Assembly: GCF_001007875.1 (NCBI RefSeq)
Contig: NZ_CP011412.1
Location: 124,001-188,000 of the forward strand
Direction of reading: 5' to 3'
Source: Sedimenticola thiotaurini
GTDB lineage: Bacteria > Pseudomonadota > Gammaproteobacteria > Chromatiales > Chromatiaceae
Length of the DNA stretch: 64,000 nucleotides
Numbering within the stretch: position 1 is the stretch's first letter; the number at the start of each line of letters is the position of its first letter. The notes beneath the pieces are model-generated. The model was not told where the DNA came from. It did no database searches and saw nothing but the letters and a program-made list of their open reading frames with translations. Position numbers and translations under genes: made by a program. Below, piece by piece: positions 27,119 through 35,749 of this stretch.

Positions 27119-28630
27119 CTAGCGATGTCTTGCCTGACGACTGGCAAGGCGACTGGTCGGTGCTGCCGCGCTGCTCTCCGTTCCGCCCTGATCGCGCAGG
27201 AAACCCGGCCGTCCCTTGATGCCTGAGCAATTGAAATCGGCCTCGAGCGCCGGGACAACACTCCCCGGAGACAGGCCGAGTGGCCCGGTGAGACCGTCAT
27301 ATATCAGTTGGAACAGCCGCTTCAGGGCAATCCGGTGAACCTGGCCGGTGGTGGCGAACAGCCAGTCACTCAGTTGCATAAAGCGCTCAAAGGGTTGATC
27401 TGCCAATACCAGCGGCAGGCTCTGTTGGAAGCGGCCGGAGTTGGCAATCATCTCCCAGTAACGGGCAAACCGGTTGAGCCGCTGCATAGTGGGAAAATTG
27501 ATCCGGTCTGTGCTCAATACGTTGTACGGGGCGGCCGGGTTGTAACGCATACGGAACGGTTCGCTGTGGCGGATAATGGGAGAGCCTTTAAGCCGTTTCA
27601 GTACGCCCACCTGGATTTCATGGGGAGCGAGGGCGGCCAGCTGATTGAAACTGTCGGCGAAGCTGGTCATGTCTTCACCGGGCAGGCCGATGATCAGATC
27701 AGCATGGAGGTGGGCCCGGGTCTCGTTGCGCAGCCACTGCAGATTGGCCCGGCTCCTGGTGTTGTCCTGCTTGCGGCTGATAATCCGCTGCACCTCGGGA
27801 TTGAAACTCTGGATGCCGATCTCCAGTTGCAGGGTGCCGGCCGGAAAGCGCTGCAGGACCGCCTTCAGCCGTTCCGGCAGGTGATCCGGTATCACCTCAA
27901 AATGGAGGAACAGCTGCTCGTCCAGACGGGCCAGGAAAAACTCCAGCAGCGCAACGCTCTGGGCCGGGTTGAGATTGAAGGTGCGATCGACAAACTTGAA
28001 GTGCCTGACGCCACGTTGATAGAGCTGCTCCAGGGCCGCCATGAAACGCTCCCGCTCAAACGGCACGGCGGTTCGGTCCAGGGCCGAGAGGCAGAATTCA
28101 CACTTGAACGGACAGCCGCGGGAGGCCTCCACATAGATCAGCCGCTGGGCAATGTCCTGGTCGGTGTACCAGGCGTAGGGCAGTTGCAACTGGTCCAGCG
28201 GCGGTGGCGGCGCTTCGGTCACTTTCTGGATCGGCCGTTCACCCTGTAACAGCTGTTGGCAGAGTTGGGCAAAGGCGAGGTCTCCCTGGCCGGTAATCAG
28301 GTAATCCGCCAGCGCCACGATCTCCTGATCCTGCCACTCGTGGCTCACCTCCGGTCCACCCAACACGACGATAGTCTCCGGACTGACCTGTTTCAGCAGG
28401 GCCACCAGCTGCCGGCAGCGCTCCGCATTCCAGATATAGACCCCGAGGCCGATGATGCGCGGTTGATCCGCCAGCAACTGTTCCGCCACATCGATTGGCC
28501 AGGGATCGATGGTGAACTCCCGGATCACTGCCCGGGGCTGCAGTTCACCCAGGTTGGCATACAGGTAACGCAGCCCCAGCGAAGCGTGTATATGCTTGGC
28601 GTTCAGGGTGGTTAGGATGATCTCCGGCAT
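27119..28630 (-). CDS. B12-binding domain radical SAM protein (DUF4080 type)
   Basis: 503 aa. An N-terminal cobalamin-binding-like domain (residues 1-130) is followed by the radical SAM core with the cluster motif CPFKCEFC (Cys173, 177, 180). A C-terminal DUF4080-type domain lies at about 370-480. Members are widespread and mostly uncharacterised; the reaction and substrate are not known. It begins 7 bp after an SDR gene on the same strand, so the two are likely co-transcribed. The last about 25 residues are rich in Ala, Arg and Ser and look unconserved. Confidence 0.88.
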   Translation of the reverse strand: MPEIILTTLNAKHIHASLGLRYLYANLGELQPRAVIREFTIDPWPIDVAEQLLADQPRIIGLGVYIWNAERCRQLVALLKQVSPETIVVLGGPEVSHEWQDQEIVALADYLITGQGDLAFAQLCQQLLQGERPIQKVTEAPPPPLDQLQLPYAWYTDQDIAQRLIYVEASRGCPFKCEFCLSALDRTAVPFERERFMAALEQLYQRGVRHFKFVDRTFNLNPAQSVALLEFFLARLDEQLFLHFEVIPDHLPERLKAVLQRFPAGTLQLEIGIQSFNPEVQRIISRKQDNTRSRANLQWLRNETRAHLHADLIIGLPGEDMTSFADSFNQLAALAPHEIQVGVLKRLKGSPIIRHSEPFRMRYNPAAPYNVLSTDRINFPTMQRLNRFARYWEMIANSGRFQQSLPLVLADQPFERFMQLSDWLFATTGQVHRIALKRLFQLIYDGLTGPLGLSPGSVVPALEADFNCSGIKGRPGFLRDQGGTESSAAAPTSRLASRQARHR

Positions 28631-28637
28631 CGATGGG

Positions 28638-29363
28638 TCAGTGCTGGTTCAGCGTGCGGATGTCCGCAAAGCTGCCGCTGGGCAGTTCCTTAAGCCCCGG
28701 GATGGTATCGGCGATCAGTTTTCCCGCCTGGTAGGGATCGGGCATCGCCGGGGTGTTCCGGGCGGCGCGCAGTTTGCCGACCGAGGGGAACTGCTCCTCA
28801 TCCACCTGGGACGGGTCACACAACACATCCTGCATGGCGGTATCCACCAGGCCCGGCGCCAGTGCAGTGAGATGGGTGTGGGGAAATTCATGGGCATAGA
28901 GCTGGGTCAGCATGTTCAGGGTCGCCTTGGAGAGGGCGTAGGCGCCCCAGCCCCGATTGCCGTTGATGGCGGCCCCGGAGGAGATCAGCACGATCTGGTC
29001 GATGCGGATACCCGATCTCAGCAGCCAGTCCAGCAGTACCTTGTTGGACCAGACATTGGCGTCCATCACCCGCTGGATGTCCTCCAGGCTGGTATCCACC
29101 ATATCCTGCACTTTGCCCAAGATGCCGGCATTGAGGATCACCACATCCAGGTGACTGATGCCCATCAGCAGCTTCTCCAGGATCTTTGGCACCATGTCGA
29201 AATCGGTCAGATCGCAGCGCATATCCTTCAGTTTGATGTTGGTCAGATCGGAGACGCCACGCCGGCTTAGGCCGTACACCTCCCAGTCCTTCTCCAGATA
29301 GACCTCGGTGAGGCCATGGCCCAGTCCGCTGCTGTTACCTGTGATCAATACTGTTCTGCTCAT
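28638..29363 (-). CDS. Short-chain dehydrogenase/reductase
   Basis: 241 aa SDR with nucleotide motif GNSSGLG (residues 9-15), NAG at 78-80, catalytic Ser near 128 and Tyr142/Lys146 (YALSK). It is probably cytoplasmic and NAD(P)-dependent; the substrate is unknown. It is the promoter-proximal gene of a pair with the B12 radical SAM gene 7 bp downstream, which hints at a shared pathway but does not identify it. Confidence 0.85.
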   Translation of the reverse strand: MSRTVLITGNSSGLGHGLTEVYLEKDWEVYGLSRRGVSDLTNIKLKDMRCDLTDFDMVPKILEKLLMGISHLDVVILNAGILGKVQDMVDTSLEDIQRVMDANVWSNKVLLDWLLRSGIRIDQIVLISSGAAINGNRGWGAYALSKATLNMLTQLYAHEFPHTHLTALAPGLVDTAMQDVLCDPSQVDEEQFPSVGKLRAARNTPAMPDPYQAGKLIADTIPGLKELPSGSFADIRTLNQH

Positions 29364-29654
29364 CTGTTTAATCCATATCCGGTTAGTGTTTTAACATTGA
29401 GTGCCGCGTGGAGCGGTGGAGAATGGAACCTGCTTCACCACGCCGACAGTAAGATACTGCGGGGAGTATGACATTCATCCCTTCCGCCTGTGAAGTTGCC
29501 TTTTCCGCCAGGCTTTTCCATTCTGGCGGGATGATGGCCGTGGTGTGATGCAGCCGTCATACAGAAAGCGTTGGTAGGCGTCAGATGCCTGGGAATTTTG
29601 GGGTGATCCGGTGGGCAATGGACAGCAAGGTCGGGCTGTTCAATGGCTTTCTCC

Positions 29655-30944
29655 TTATAGTGCCGAGGCCATCACGGAGGTTTTTTCCAGGCGATCAGCC
29701 AGGGTGCGCATCAACACCTTGTCAAACTTGGTCTGCAGCTGGGTGGATGCCTGTTGCAGTGACTCGGTGCGGATCTTGATCACCGTCACCGGCAGATTGC
29801 TCACCACACTGGCGCTGCGGGGTTTTTTCCTGCCGTGAATATAGGCCATCTCGCCGAAGCAGTGACCCGTCTCGATCAGCCCCAGAAAGGCATCATTTTT
29901 CATAATCCTGGCGTTGCCGGAGGCGAGTATGAAGATGGATCCGCCGATCTTGCCTTCGTCAATCAGGGTTCTGTTGGCCTGAAACCGCCGCCATTTGCTG
30001 ATACGCAGAACTTCCCAGAGCTCCACGTCAGTAAAATGGTTGAAGAAGTGCAGGGTTTTCAGGATGTTGAATTTCCGGGTGTCCGACACGACGGTATTGG
30101 TCGCCGGTTCCAACTGCTCATGCACCGTGGCCAGATCGCAGGCCAGATCCGCCCAGCTGCTGTAGCGATCCTCCGCCCGTTTGCAGAGGCAGCGCTCAAC
30201 GATCCGCAGGATTCCCGCCGGAATGCCCCCCCGCACTTCCTGCAGTGGCGTTGGCGGGCTGTTGGAGATCTTCTGTATCAGGTCATACTGGTTTTCAGCA
30301 GTAAACGGTAACCTGCCGCTCAGCAGCTGGTACATGACCACGCCGAGGGAGTAGATATCCGCCTGTTGGCTCAGTTCATGGCCCATGATCTGTTCGGGGG
30401 ACATATAGCTGGGCGTACCCACCGCGTCCACCACTTGGGTCAGTTCAGAATCGGCCAGCAGGGCGGTTCCGAAGTCGGTCAGCTTGATGTCGGTGCCGCC
30501 GCTGGTCAGCAGATTGGCGGGCTTGATGTCCCGGTGAATCAGCCCGTGGACAAAGGCATACTCCAGGGCGTTACAGCACTTGAAAATGATCTCCACCACA
30601 TCGTCCAGGGGAAGCAGATTCTCCGGTTTGGTGTACTGCTTGAGGGTGTGGCCCTCGATATACTCCATGACGATATAGTGCATATCCTTTTCGGTCCCGG
30701 CGTCGAACACCGAGACGATATAAGGATGGCGTAGCTTGCCCGCCAGACTCGCTTCATTGATAAACATCTTTTTGAAGCGGGCGCCGTTGGTCGGGTCATT
30801 GAAGATATTCTGATGGGCGATCTTGATCGCCACTTCCTGATTTGAGAAGGGATCCTGGGCCAGATAGACCGAGGCGGTTGCCCCTTTCCCCAGCAGTTTG
30901 CGGATCTGGAACTTACCAATCGTGGTGCGCGTTAAATCGTCCAT
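29655..30944 (-). CDS. Serine/threonine protein kinase with cyclic-nucleotide-binding domain
   Basis: 429 aa from the ATG at 30944, which follows GGAGA by nine bases (a GTG at 30971 would add nine residues). A Hanks-type kinase domain fills residues 10-275: glycine loop LGKGATASVY, Lys41, HRDIKPAN with Asp139, and DFG at 157-159. A cyclic-nucleotide-binding fold follows at about 295-420 (FFNHFTDVEL...IDEGKIGGSIFIL...GHCFGEMAYI), similar to CAP_ED domains. No membrane helix is present, so it should be a soluble kinase gated by a nucleotide or by protein contact. The phosphate-binding cassette (GEMAYI.GRKKPRSASV) is near canonical. It is the second gene after an unrecognised 306-aa protein, 53 bp away. 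Confidence 0.9.
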   Translation of the reverse strand: MDDLTRTTIGKFQIRKLLGKGATASVYLAQDPFSNQEVAIKIAHQNIFNDPTNGARFKKMFINEASLAGKLRHPYIVSVFDAGTEKDMHYIVMEYIEGHTLKQYTKPENLLPLDDVVEIIFKCCNALEYAFVHGLIHRDIKPANLLTSGGTDIKLTDFGTALLADSELTQVVDAVGTPSYMSPEQIMGHELSQQADIYSLGVVMYQLLSGRLPFTAENQYDLIQKISNSPPTPLQEVRGGIPAGILRIVERCLCKRAEDRYSSWADLACDLATVHEQLEPATNTVVSDTRKFNILKTLHFFNHFTDVELWEVLRISKWRRFQANRTLIDEGKIGGSIFILASGNARIMKNDAFLGLIETGHCFGEMAYIHGRKKPRSASVVSNLPVTVIKIRTESLQQASTQLQTKFDKVLMRTLADRLEKTSVMASAL

Positions 30945-30997
30945 GACCGGTATCTCCGGTGGTGTATTCACAAGATTGCGAGTCCCAGGCGGTTGGT

Positions 30998-31918
30998 TTA
31001 TTTATCTGACCAGGTCAGTTCAAAGTACTGGCACTGCTCCAGAAACGCTCCGGTGCTCTTGGGCATGGGTACCCTGGCCCCTGAAAGATAAGTGATAAGT
31101 TGAGTCCCGGCGGTGATCAGTTTCACGCCTTGGTCAATATGTCGTTGTCTTTCCTTGCTGGCCCGCATCGGCAAGTCGCTGACAAACTCTTCCACCTGCT
31201 CCCGCGAGGCAACAAATTCCGGCCAGACACTGAACAGGGCCTTGTCCTGCTTGATCAGTTCTATCTGCTGCTTGGCTGCCCGACTGTAGTTGCGAATGAA
31301 GGGGACCGCCGGGCCGAATATCTCGTCGTCGGTGAAGGTCTCCACCATATGGGTGGTGATGCGATCGATATCCTTCATCGACTGGGCGATTTTTCGATAA
31401 CGCGACTCGAAGAGCTGGTCAAGGGGGTGGGAGAAGGCCTTGAACGGTTCGCCCCAGAGTTCATCAATACCCTCGTGACCGCTGTAGTGCTTCACCAGTT
31501 TGCCCAGTTCCAGCGCTTCCTTGAAGCAGTCCCCACAACGGATCATCAGTTCATTGTCGGGATTGACCTTGACCCCCTTGGCCTCCAGGTCAACGATGGC
31601 GTTAAAGATATCCGAGGCCCGATTGAACAGGGCGCCGGCCAGCATGGCGCCGTTCACCCGCTTGCGGGCCGGATCCTGCTGCTGCTCATAGGCTTCGCGC
31701 GCCTCTTCGAGCCGTTCGCCCGGTGTGTTGATCCCGCTCTCGGTATGGTGGAAAGCGCGCCGGGTCAGGTCGTCAATCAGTTTTTTCCGATTGGCGAGGG
31801 TATTTTCCGGGGTGGGATAGTAGCGGATCCAGTAACCGTCGTAGAAGACGCACTCTTTGTCCGCAATAATACGACGGGTACCATTCTCAGGATTGTTACT
31901 CATTCTTACGTCTGACAT
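30998..31918 (-). CDS. Conserved-looking hypothetical protein, kinase operon partner
   Basis: 306 aa; I do not recognise the family. There is no signal peptide or membrane helix. Composition and periodicity suggest a mostly helical soluble protein, with a charged stretch at about residues 75-90 (EEAREAYEQQQDPARKR), two cysteines close together near 140 (IRCGDCF) and a tyrosine/tryptophan-rich start (FYDGYWIRYYP). An internal Met at residue 6 is an alternative start. It directly precedes the Ser/Thr kinase on the same strand, so it is a candidate substrate, regulator or scaffold of that kinase; this is inference from gene order alone. Confidence 0.65.
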   Translation of the reverse strand: MSDVRMSNNPENGTRRIIADKECVFYDGYWIRYYPTPENTLANRKKLIDDLTRRAFHHTESGINTPGERLEEAREAYEQQQDPARKRVNGAMLAGALFNRASDIFNAIVDLEAKGVKVNPDNELMIRCGDCFKEALELGKLVKHYSGHEGIDELWGEPFKAFSHPLDQLFESRYRKIAQSMKDIDRITTHMVETFTDDEIFGPAVPFIRNYSRAAKQQIELIKQDKALFSVWPEFVASREQVEEFVSDLPMRASKERQRHIDQGVKLITAGTQLITYLSGARVPMPKSTGAFLEQCQYFELTWSDK

Positions 31919-32023
31919 TGTTCAACCTAATCGGCCGCCAACCGGAAGTAGAATCGTTTTCTCCACAGGCCGTAAGGGTAAATTTTACGCTTAAAAATCG
32001 ATGCAGGGAATCAGGTAATTGAG

Positions 32024-33301
32024 ATGAAACAGCATAAAAATGCACATCAGGCACTTGCCGCAGTGGAATCGGGACAGCGGGTGTTCGTGCACGGGGCAGC
32101 TGCGACGCCGACACGGTTGATCGAAGGGCTGGTTTCCCATGCCGAACGGCTCCGGAATGTGGAGATCATGCATCTGCATACTTTTGGCGATCCGGCTTAC
32201 GCCCGGGCCGATTATGCGGACAGTTTTCGTGTCGCCAACCTGTTCGTCGGCGGTAACATGCGGGCTTTCTACGATGGCGATCGGGTTGACTATCTACCGT
32301 GTCTGTTGTCGGAAATTCCGGCGCTGTTTCGTTCCGGTCAACGTCCTATCGATGTGGCGCTGGTGCATCTCTCGCCACCGGATGCCCACGGATTCTGTAC
32401 CCTGGGCTGCAGCGTCGATGTGGCGCTGGAGGCGGTATACGCGGCCCGTACTGTGATTGCCCAGATCAATCCCCAAATGCCCCGGGTACACGGGGATGGC
32501 TTTGTGCATATCTCCCAGATCGATCATGCCATTGAGGTGGATGACCCCATCCCGGCGGTGCCCCGGGCGGTGCTGGGTGACGTGGAACAGGCCATCGGGC
32601 GTCATGCGGCCACGCTGATCGAAGATGGCGCGACTCTGCAGATGGGTATTGGCGCCATACCCGACGCGGTGCTGGCCGCCCTGCACGGGCATCGCCATCT
32701 GGGGATACATACCGAGATGTGGTCGGATGGTCTGCTGGATCTGATCGAGAATGGCGCGGTGGATAATTCGCGCAAGAAGAGCCATCGGGGCAAGACGGTG
32801 TCAGGTTTTGTCATGGGTTCAAAGCGGGTCTATGAATTTATTGATGACAATCCGTCCGTCATCCAGGCCCGCATCGACTGGGTTAACGCGCCCCATGAGA
32901 TTGCCAAAAATCCCCGCGTCACAGCCATCAATTCGGCAATTGAAGTGGATCTGACCGGTCAGGTGTGTGCGGACTCCATCGGCCATCGCATCATCTCCGG
33001 GGTGGGCGGGCAGATGGATTTCATCCGGGGCGCGTCCCTGTCGCCCGGAGGTAAACCGATAATCGCTCTGCCCAGTCGAACTAAAACTGGGCTGTCCCGT
33101 ATCGTCTCCACCATCAAGCCGGGTGGCGGTATCGTCACCACCCGCTCCCATGTCCACTACGTAGTTACGGAGCACGGTGTGGCGAATCTCTATGGACGTA
33201 CCCTGAATGAGCGGGCCGAAGCGCTGATCGCCATTGCTCACCCGGATGACCGGGAAATGCTTGCTCGGGAGTGGCATGGGCTGCGGGCGGCACGGGGTTG
33301 A
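32024..33301 (+). CDS. Acetyl-CoA hydrolase/transferase family protein (4-hydroxybutyrate CoA-transferase-like)
   Basis: 425 aa, the length of the propionate/4-hydroxybutyrate CoA-transferase family. It moves CoA between acyl-CoA and a carboxylate through a glutamyl-CoA thioester. The likely catalytic Glu231 lies in HTEMWSDG, and the glycine-rich CoA loop LQMGIGAIPDAVLAAL is at about residues 205-220. The C-terminal VTEHGVANLYGRTLNERA is diagnostic. The exact acyl substrate cannot be read. It is divergent from the kinase operon and 300 bp upstream of the hydrogenase genes, probably an independent unit. Confidence 0.9.
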   Translation: MKQHKNAHQALAAVESGQRVFVHGAAATPTRLIEGLVSHAERLRNVEIMHLHTFGDPAYARADYADSFRVANLFVGGNMRAFYDGDRVDYLPCLLSEIPALFRSGQRPIDVALVHLSPPDAHGFCTLGCSVDVALEAVYAARTVIAQINPQMPRVHGDGFVHISQIDHAIEVDDPIPAVPRAVLGDVEQAIGRHAATLIEDGATLQMGIGAIPDAVLAALHGHRHLGIHTEMWSDGLLDLIENGAVDNSRKKSHRGKTVSGFVMGSKRVYEFIDDNPSVIQARIDWVNAPHEIAKNPRVTAINSAIEVDLTGQVCADSIGHRIISGVGGQMDFIRGASLSPGGKPIIALPSRTKTGLSRIVSTIKPGGGIVTTRSHVHYVVTEHGVANLYGRTLNERAEALIAIAHPDDREMLAREWHGLRAARG

Positions 33302-33378
33302 CAGGAGTGCAATGTCTGTTTCCAGTCCCTGGTTAGGGAATAGTAGGACTTTAGAGAAAGGAGATCGACATGAAAAGA

Positions 33379-33394
33379 AACTTAACGATAAGTT
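33379..33394. promoter_or_regulatory. Inverted repeat, possible operator
   Basis: Perfect 6-bp arms AACTTA and TAAGTT around ACGA, about 210 bp before hybO. The binding protein is unknown. Confidence 0.4.
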
Positions 33395-33428
33395 AATAAA
33401 AGTGAAATAGAACCTTCCAATTTTTCCA

Positions 33429-33444
33429 TCTGATATATGTCAGA
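33429..33444. promoter_or_regulatory. Inverted repeat, possible operator
   Basis: TCTGATATATGTCAGA is a near-palindrome with perfect 5-bp arms, about 160 bp upstream of hybO. It could be an activator site for the downstream promoter; the protein is unknown. Confidence 0.4.
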
Positions 33445-33496
33445 CAATGCGCTAAGCAGTTGAGTGCCCGATTGAAACTTTTCCATACCACTTTCA

Positions 33497-33511
33497 TGGC
33501 ATGGAAATTGT
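33497..33511 (+). promoter_or_regulatory. Sigma-54-like promoter element before hybO
   Basis: TGGCATG-GAAA-TTGT has the -24 GG and correct spacing of the sigma-54 consensus TGGCACG-N4-TTGC. The highly conserved -12 GC is GT, which lowers confidence. Hydrogenase operons of several proteobacteria use sigma-54, so it deserves a look. Confidence 0.35.
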
Positions 33512-33602
33512 ACTGCCTCCTGAAATAAGAAACCTGAAGCTGGCGGGAGTACCGGCTACAGAGTTAGTCACCTTCCAGCACTGATAACTGAGGCAGGGGT
33601 TA

Positions 33603-34736
33603 ATGAACGAAGAGCGCAAATTTGAGCTACTCGAAAAGAGACTGGGTGTGTCACGTCGGGACTTTATGAAGTTCTGTACCGGTGTGGCGGCGACCATGGG
33701 GCTGACAACCAGTGATGCCATGGCGATGGCCGAGGCGGTGGCCACCCCCCAGGCACGACCGCCGGTAATCTGGCTACATGGTCAGGAGTGTACGGGCTGT
33801 ACCGAGTCCCTGCTGCGCTCTGAGCATCCCACCCTGGAGAGCCTGATCCTGGATCTGATCTCACTGGATTACCATGAGACCCTGGCGGCCGCCGCCGGGC
33901 ACCAGGTGGAGGCAGCCAAGCAGGCTTCGATGGAGGCCAACAAGGGCAAGTATCTGCTGGTGATTGAGGGTGCCACGCCGGTGAAAGATGGTGGCATCTA
34001 CTGCAAGATCGGTGGCAAGACCATGCTGGATCATGTGAAGGAGGCTGCTGATGGCGCGGCCGCCATTGTCGCTATCGGCTCCTGTGCGTCCTGGGGTGGT
34101 ATCCCCTCCAGCGGCATCAATCCCACCGAGGCCAAGGGGGCACCGGATATACTTACAGACAAGACCGTGGTGACTATCCCCGGTTGTCCGCCCAACCCCT
34201 ATAACTTCCTCTCCACCGTGCTGCACTTCGTTACTTTCGGCAAGCTGCCGGCGCTGGACCATCTGAATCGGCCCAAGTTCGCCTATGGTCGGCTGATTCA
34301 CGAGAACTGCGAGCGGCGCCCACATTTCGACGCCGGTCGTTTTGCACTGGAGTTTGGTGATGAGGGACACCGCAAGGGGTACTGCCTGTACAAGCTCGGG
34401 TGCAAAGGCCCCGAGACCTATGCCAACTGCCCGGCTGTGGAGTTCGGCGATGTGGGTGGCGGTGCCTGGCCAGTGGGTGTGGGTCACCCCTGCTTCGGTT
34501 GTACCGAGCAGGGTGTGGGCTTTACCAAGGGGATCCACCAGTTGGCTGATGTGAAGACCCATACGCCGCCGAATGCCTTCCCCTATGTCAATGATCGCCC
34601 GGGTGCCAGAAATGCCACTCCGGCTGCTGCCGCCCTGGTGGGTGGCGTGATCGGTGCCGTGGTCGGGGCAACTGCTATGGCAGCCAGGAAACTGGGCAGC
34701 AGCGAGCAGGCCGATGGCGACGACAGCCAGTCCTAG
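33603..34736 (+). CDS. hybO: [NiFe] hydrogenase small subunit (HybO type)
   Basis: 377 aa. The twin-arginine signal SRRDFMKFC (residues 17-25) sends the folded enzyme to the periplasm. The mature part carries the proximal cluster motif WLHGQECTGCTE (Cys63, Cys66) and further Cys/His ligands for three Fe-S clusters in the region 120-310. A C-terminal hydrophobic helix (about 340-362) anchors it to the membrane. With HybC it oxidises hydrogen and passes electrons to HybA and HybB and the quinone pool. First gene of the operon; a GCAGGGG ribosome-binding site precedes the ATG. Confidence 0.95.
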   Translation: MNEERKFELLEKRLGVSRRDFMKFCTGVAATMGLTTSDAMAMAEAVATPQARPPVIWLHGQECTGCTESLLRSEHPTLESLILDLISLDYHETLAAAAGHQVEAAKQASMEANKGKYLLVIEGATPVKDGGIYCKIGGKTMLDHVKEAADGAAAIVAIGSCASWGGIPSSGINPTEAKGAPDILTDKTVVTIPGCPPNPYNFLSTVLHFVTFGKLPALDHLNRPKFAYGRLIHENCERRPHFDAGRFALEFGDEGHRKGYCLYKLGCKGPETYANCPAVEFGDVGGGAWPVGVGHPCFGCTEQGVGFTKGIHQLADVKTHTPPNAFPYVNDRPGARNATPAAAALVGGVIGAVVGATAMAARKLGSSEQADGDDSQS

Positions 34737-34745
34737 GGGGGCGTG

Positions 34746-35717
34746 ATGAAACGTAGAGATTTTATCAAAGCTGCTGCGGGTGGTGCCGCAGCGCTCTGCG
34801 GTGCTGGCAGTGTCGAGGCCCGACCGAATAAAGAACCGCTGGAGAATGCCGTTGGCATACTCTATGACGCGACCCTCTGTGTCGGCTGCAAGGCCTGTGT
34901 GCGGGCCTGCAAGGAGATTAATGATCTGCCGCCGGTGACCCAGGGCGAAGAGGTGCAGTACGACGCCTCCCGCGGCGTCACCGGTGCCACCTACAACGTG
35001 ATCAAGGTGTATAAGAACGGCACCTCGGAAGTGAAGGATCGAGAGATCGACGGCTTTTCGTTTGCCAAGAAGAGTTGCATGCACTGTGTCGATCCCGGTT
35101 GCGTCTCCAGTTGTCCGGTTTCCGCCATGACCAAGCACCCGGTGACCGGTATTGTGCAGTACAACCCGGATACCTGTATCGGTTGCCGCAACTGCATGGT
35201 GGCCTGTCCCTTCAACATTCCCCAGTATGAATTTCACGACCCCAGGGGGCAGATCCAGAAATGTTTCTTCTGTAACCAGGCGGGCGTTGATCGGATCTCC
35301 CAGGGACTGTTGCCCGGTTGTGTCGATGTCTGTCCCACCGGTGCGACCCTGTTCGGCACCCGCAAGGATCTGCTGGCCGAAGCGAAACGGCGACTTGCTG
35401 CCAAACCGGGCGAGACGCTCACCTATCCCCGGGGTCGTGTCACCGATCAGGTGCATACCCATGAGAAAGCCGCGCCGGAATACCAGCAGCACATTTATGG
35501 CGAGCACGAAGTGGGTGGTACTCAAGTGATGCATATCGCTGGCGTACCACTGAAAAAGCTCGGTATGCCGGAACTGCCTGAGCGCTCCTATGCTTCCATT
35601 GCAGAAGGGGTTCAGCACACGCTTTACAAGGGCATGATCGCGCCGGCGATCGCCCTGGCGGGGTTGGCCTACGTGGTCAAGCGTAACACCAGTCAATCGG
35701 ACCAGGATGATGAGTAA
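34746..35717 (+). CDS. hybA: Hydrogenase-2-type ferredoxin subunit HybA
   Basis: About 323 aa from the ATG at 34746, five bases after a G-rich ribosome-binding site; a GTG directly before is less likely. It starts with a twin-arginine signal (KRRDFIKAAAGG). It has four groups of cysteines typical of DMSO-reductase-type electron transfer proteins: CVGCKACVRAC near residue 38, CMHCVDPGCVSSCP near 105, CIGCRNCMVACP near 140 and CFFCNQAGVD...GCVDVCP near 175. A C-terminal helix (about 295-312) anchors it. It relays electrons from the small subunit to HybB. Confidence 0.94.
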   Translation: MKRRDFIKAAAGGAAALCGAGSVEARPNKEPLENAVGILYDATLCVGCKACVRACKEINDLPPVTQGEEVQYDASRGVTGATYNVIKVYKNGTSEVKDREIDGFSFAKKSCMHCVDPGCVSSCPVSAMTKHPVTGIVQYNPDTCIGCRNCMVACPFNIPQYEFHDPRGQIQKCFFCNQAGVDRISQGLLPGCVDVCPTGATLFGTRKDLLAEAKRRLAAKPGETLTYPRGRVTDQVHTHEKAAPEYQQHIYGEHEVGGTQVMHIAGVPLKKLGMPELPERSYASIAEGVQHTLYKGMIAPAIALAGLAYVVKRNTSQSDQDDE

Positions 35718-35749
35718 GCATCCCGGACTCAAACCAATAGAGGTGAACC

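Larger units (their letters stand above)
33302..33602. other. Regulatory region upstream of the hydrogenase operon
   Basis: This 301-bp AT-rich gap has no ORF. It carries three dyads: AACTTA-acga-TAAGTT (33379-33394), TCTGA-tatatg-TCAGA (33429-33444) and TTTCCAT (33480-33486) with ATGGAAA (33501-33507). A sigma-54-like element overlaps the last. The density of dyads points to a regulated promoter. Confidence 0.55.

Noticed and set aside
29505-29529. CCGCCAG/CTGGCGG inverted repeat between the SDR and kinase genes
   Set aside because: A 7-bp stem with an 11-nt loop and no T-tract; neither a terminator nor an operator can be supported.
33861-35732. Long 623-codon open frame antisense to hybO and hybA
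   Set aside because: It overlaps two clear Fe-S subunit genes fully; its translation is His/Gly/Thr-rich with no domain, as expected for a shadow of GC-rich codons.
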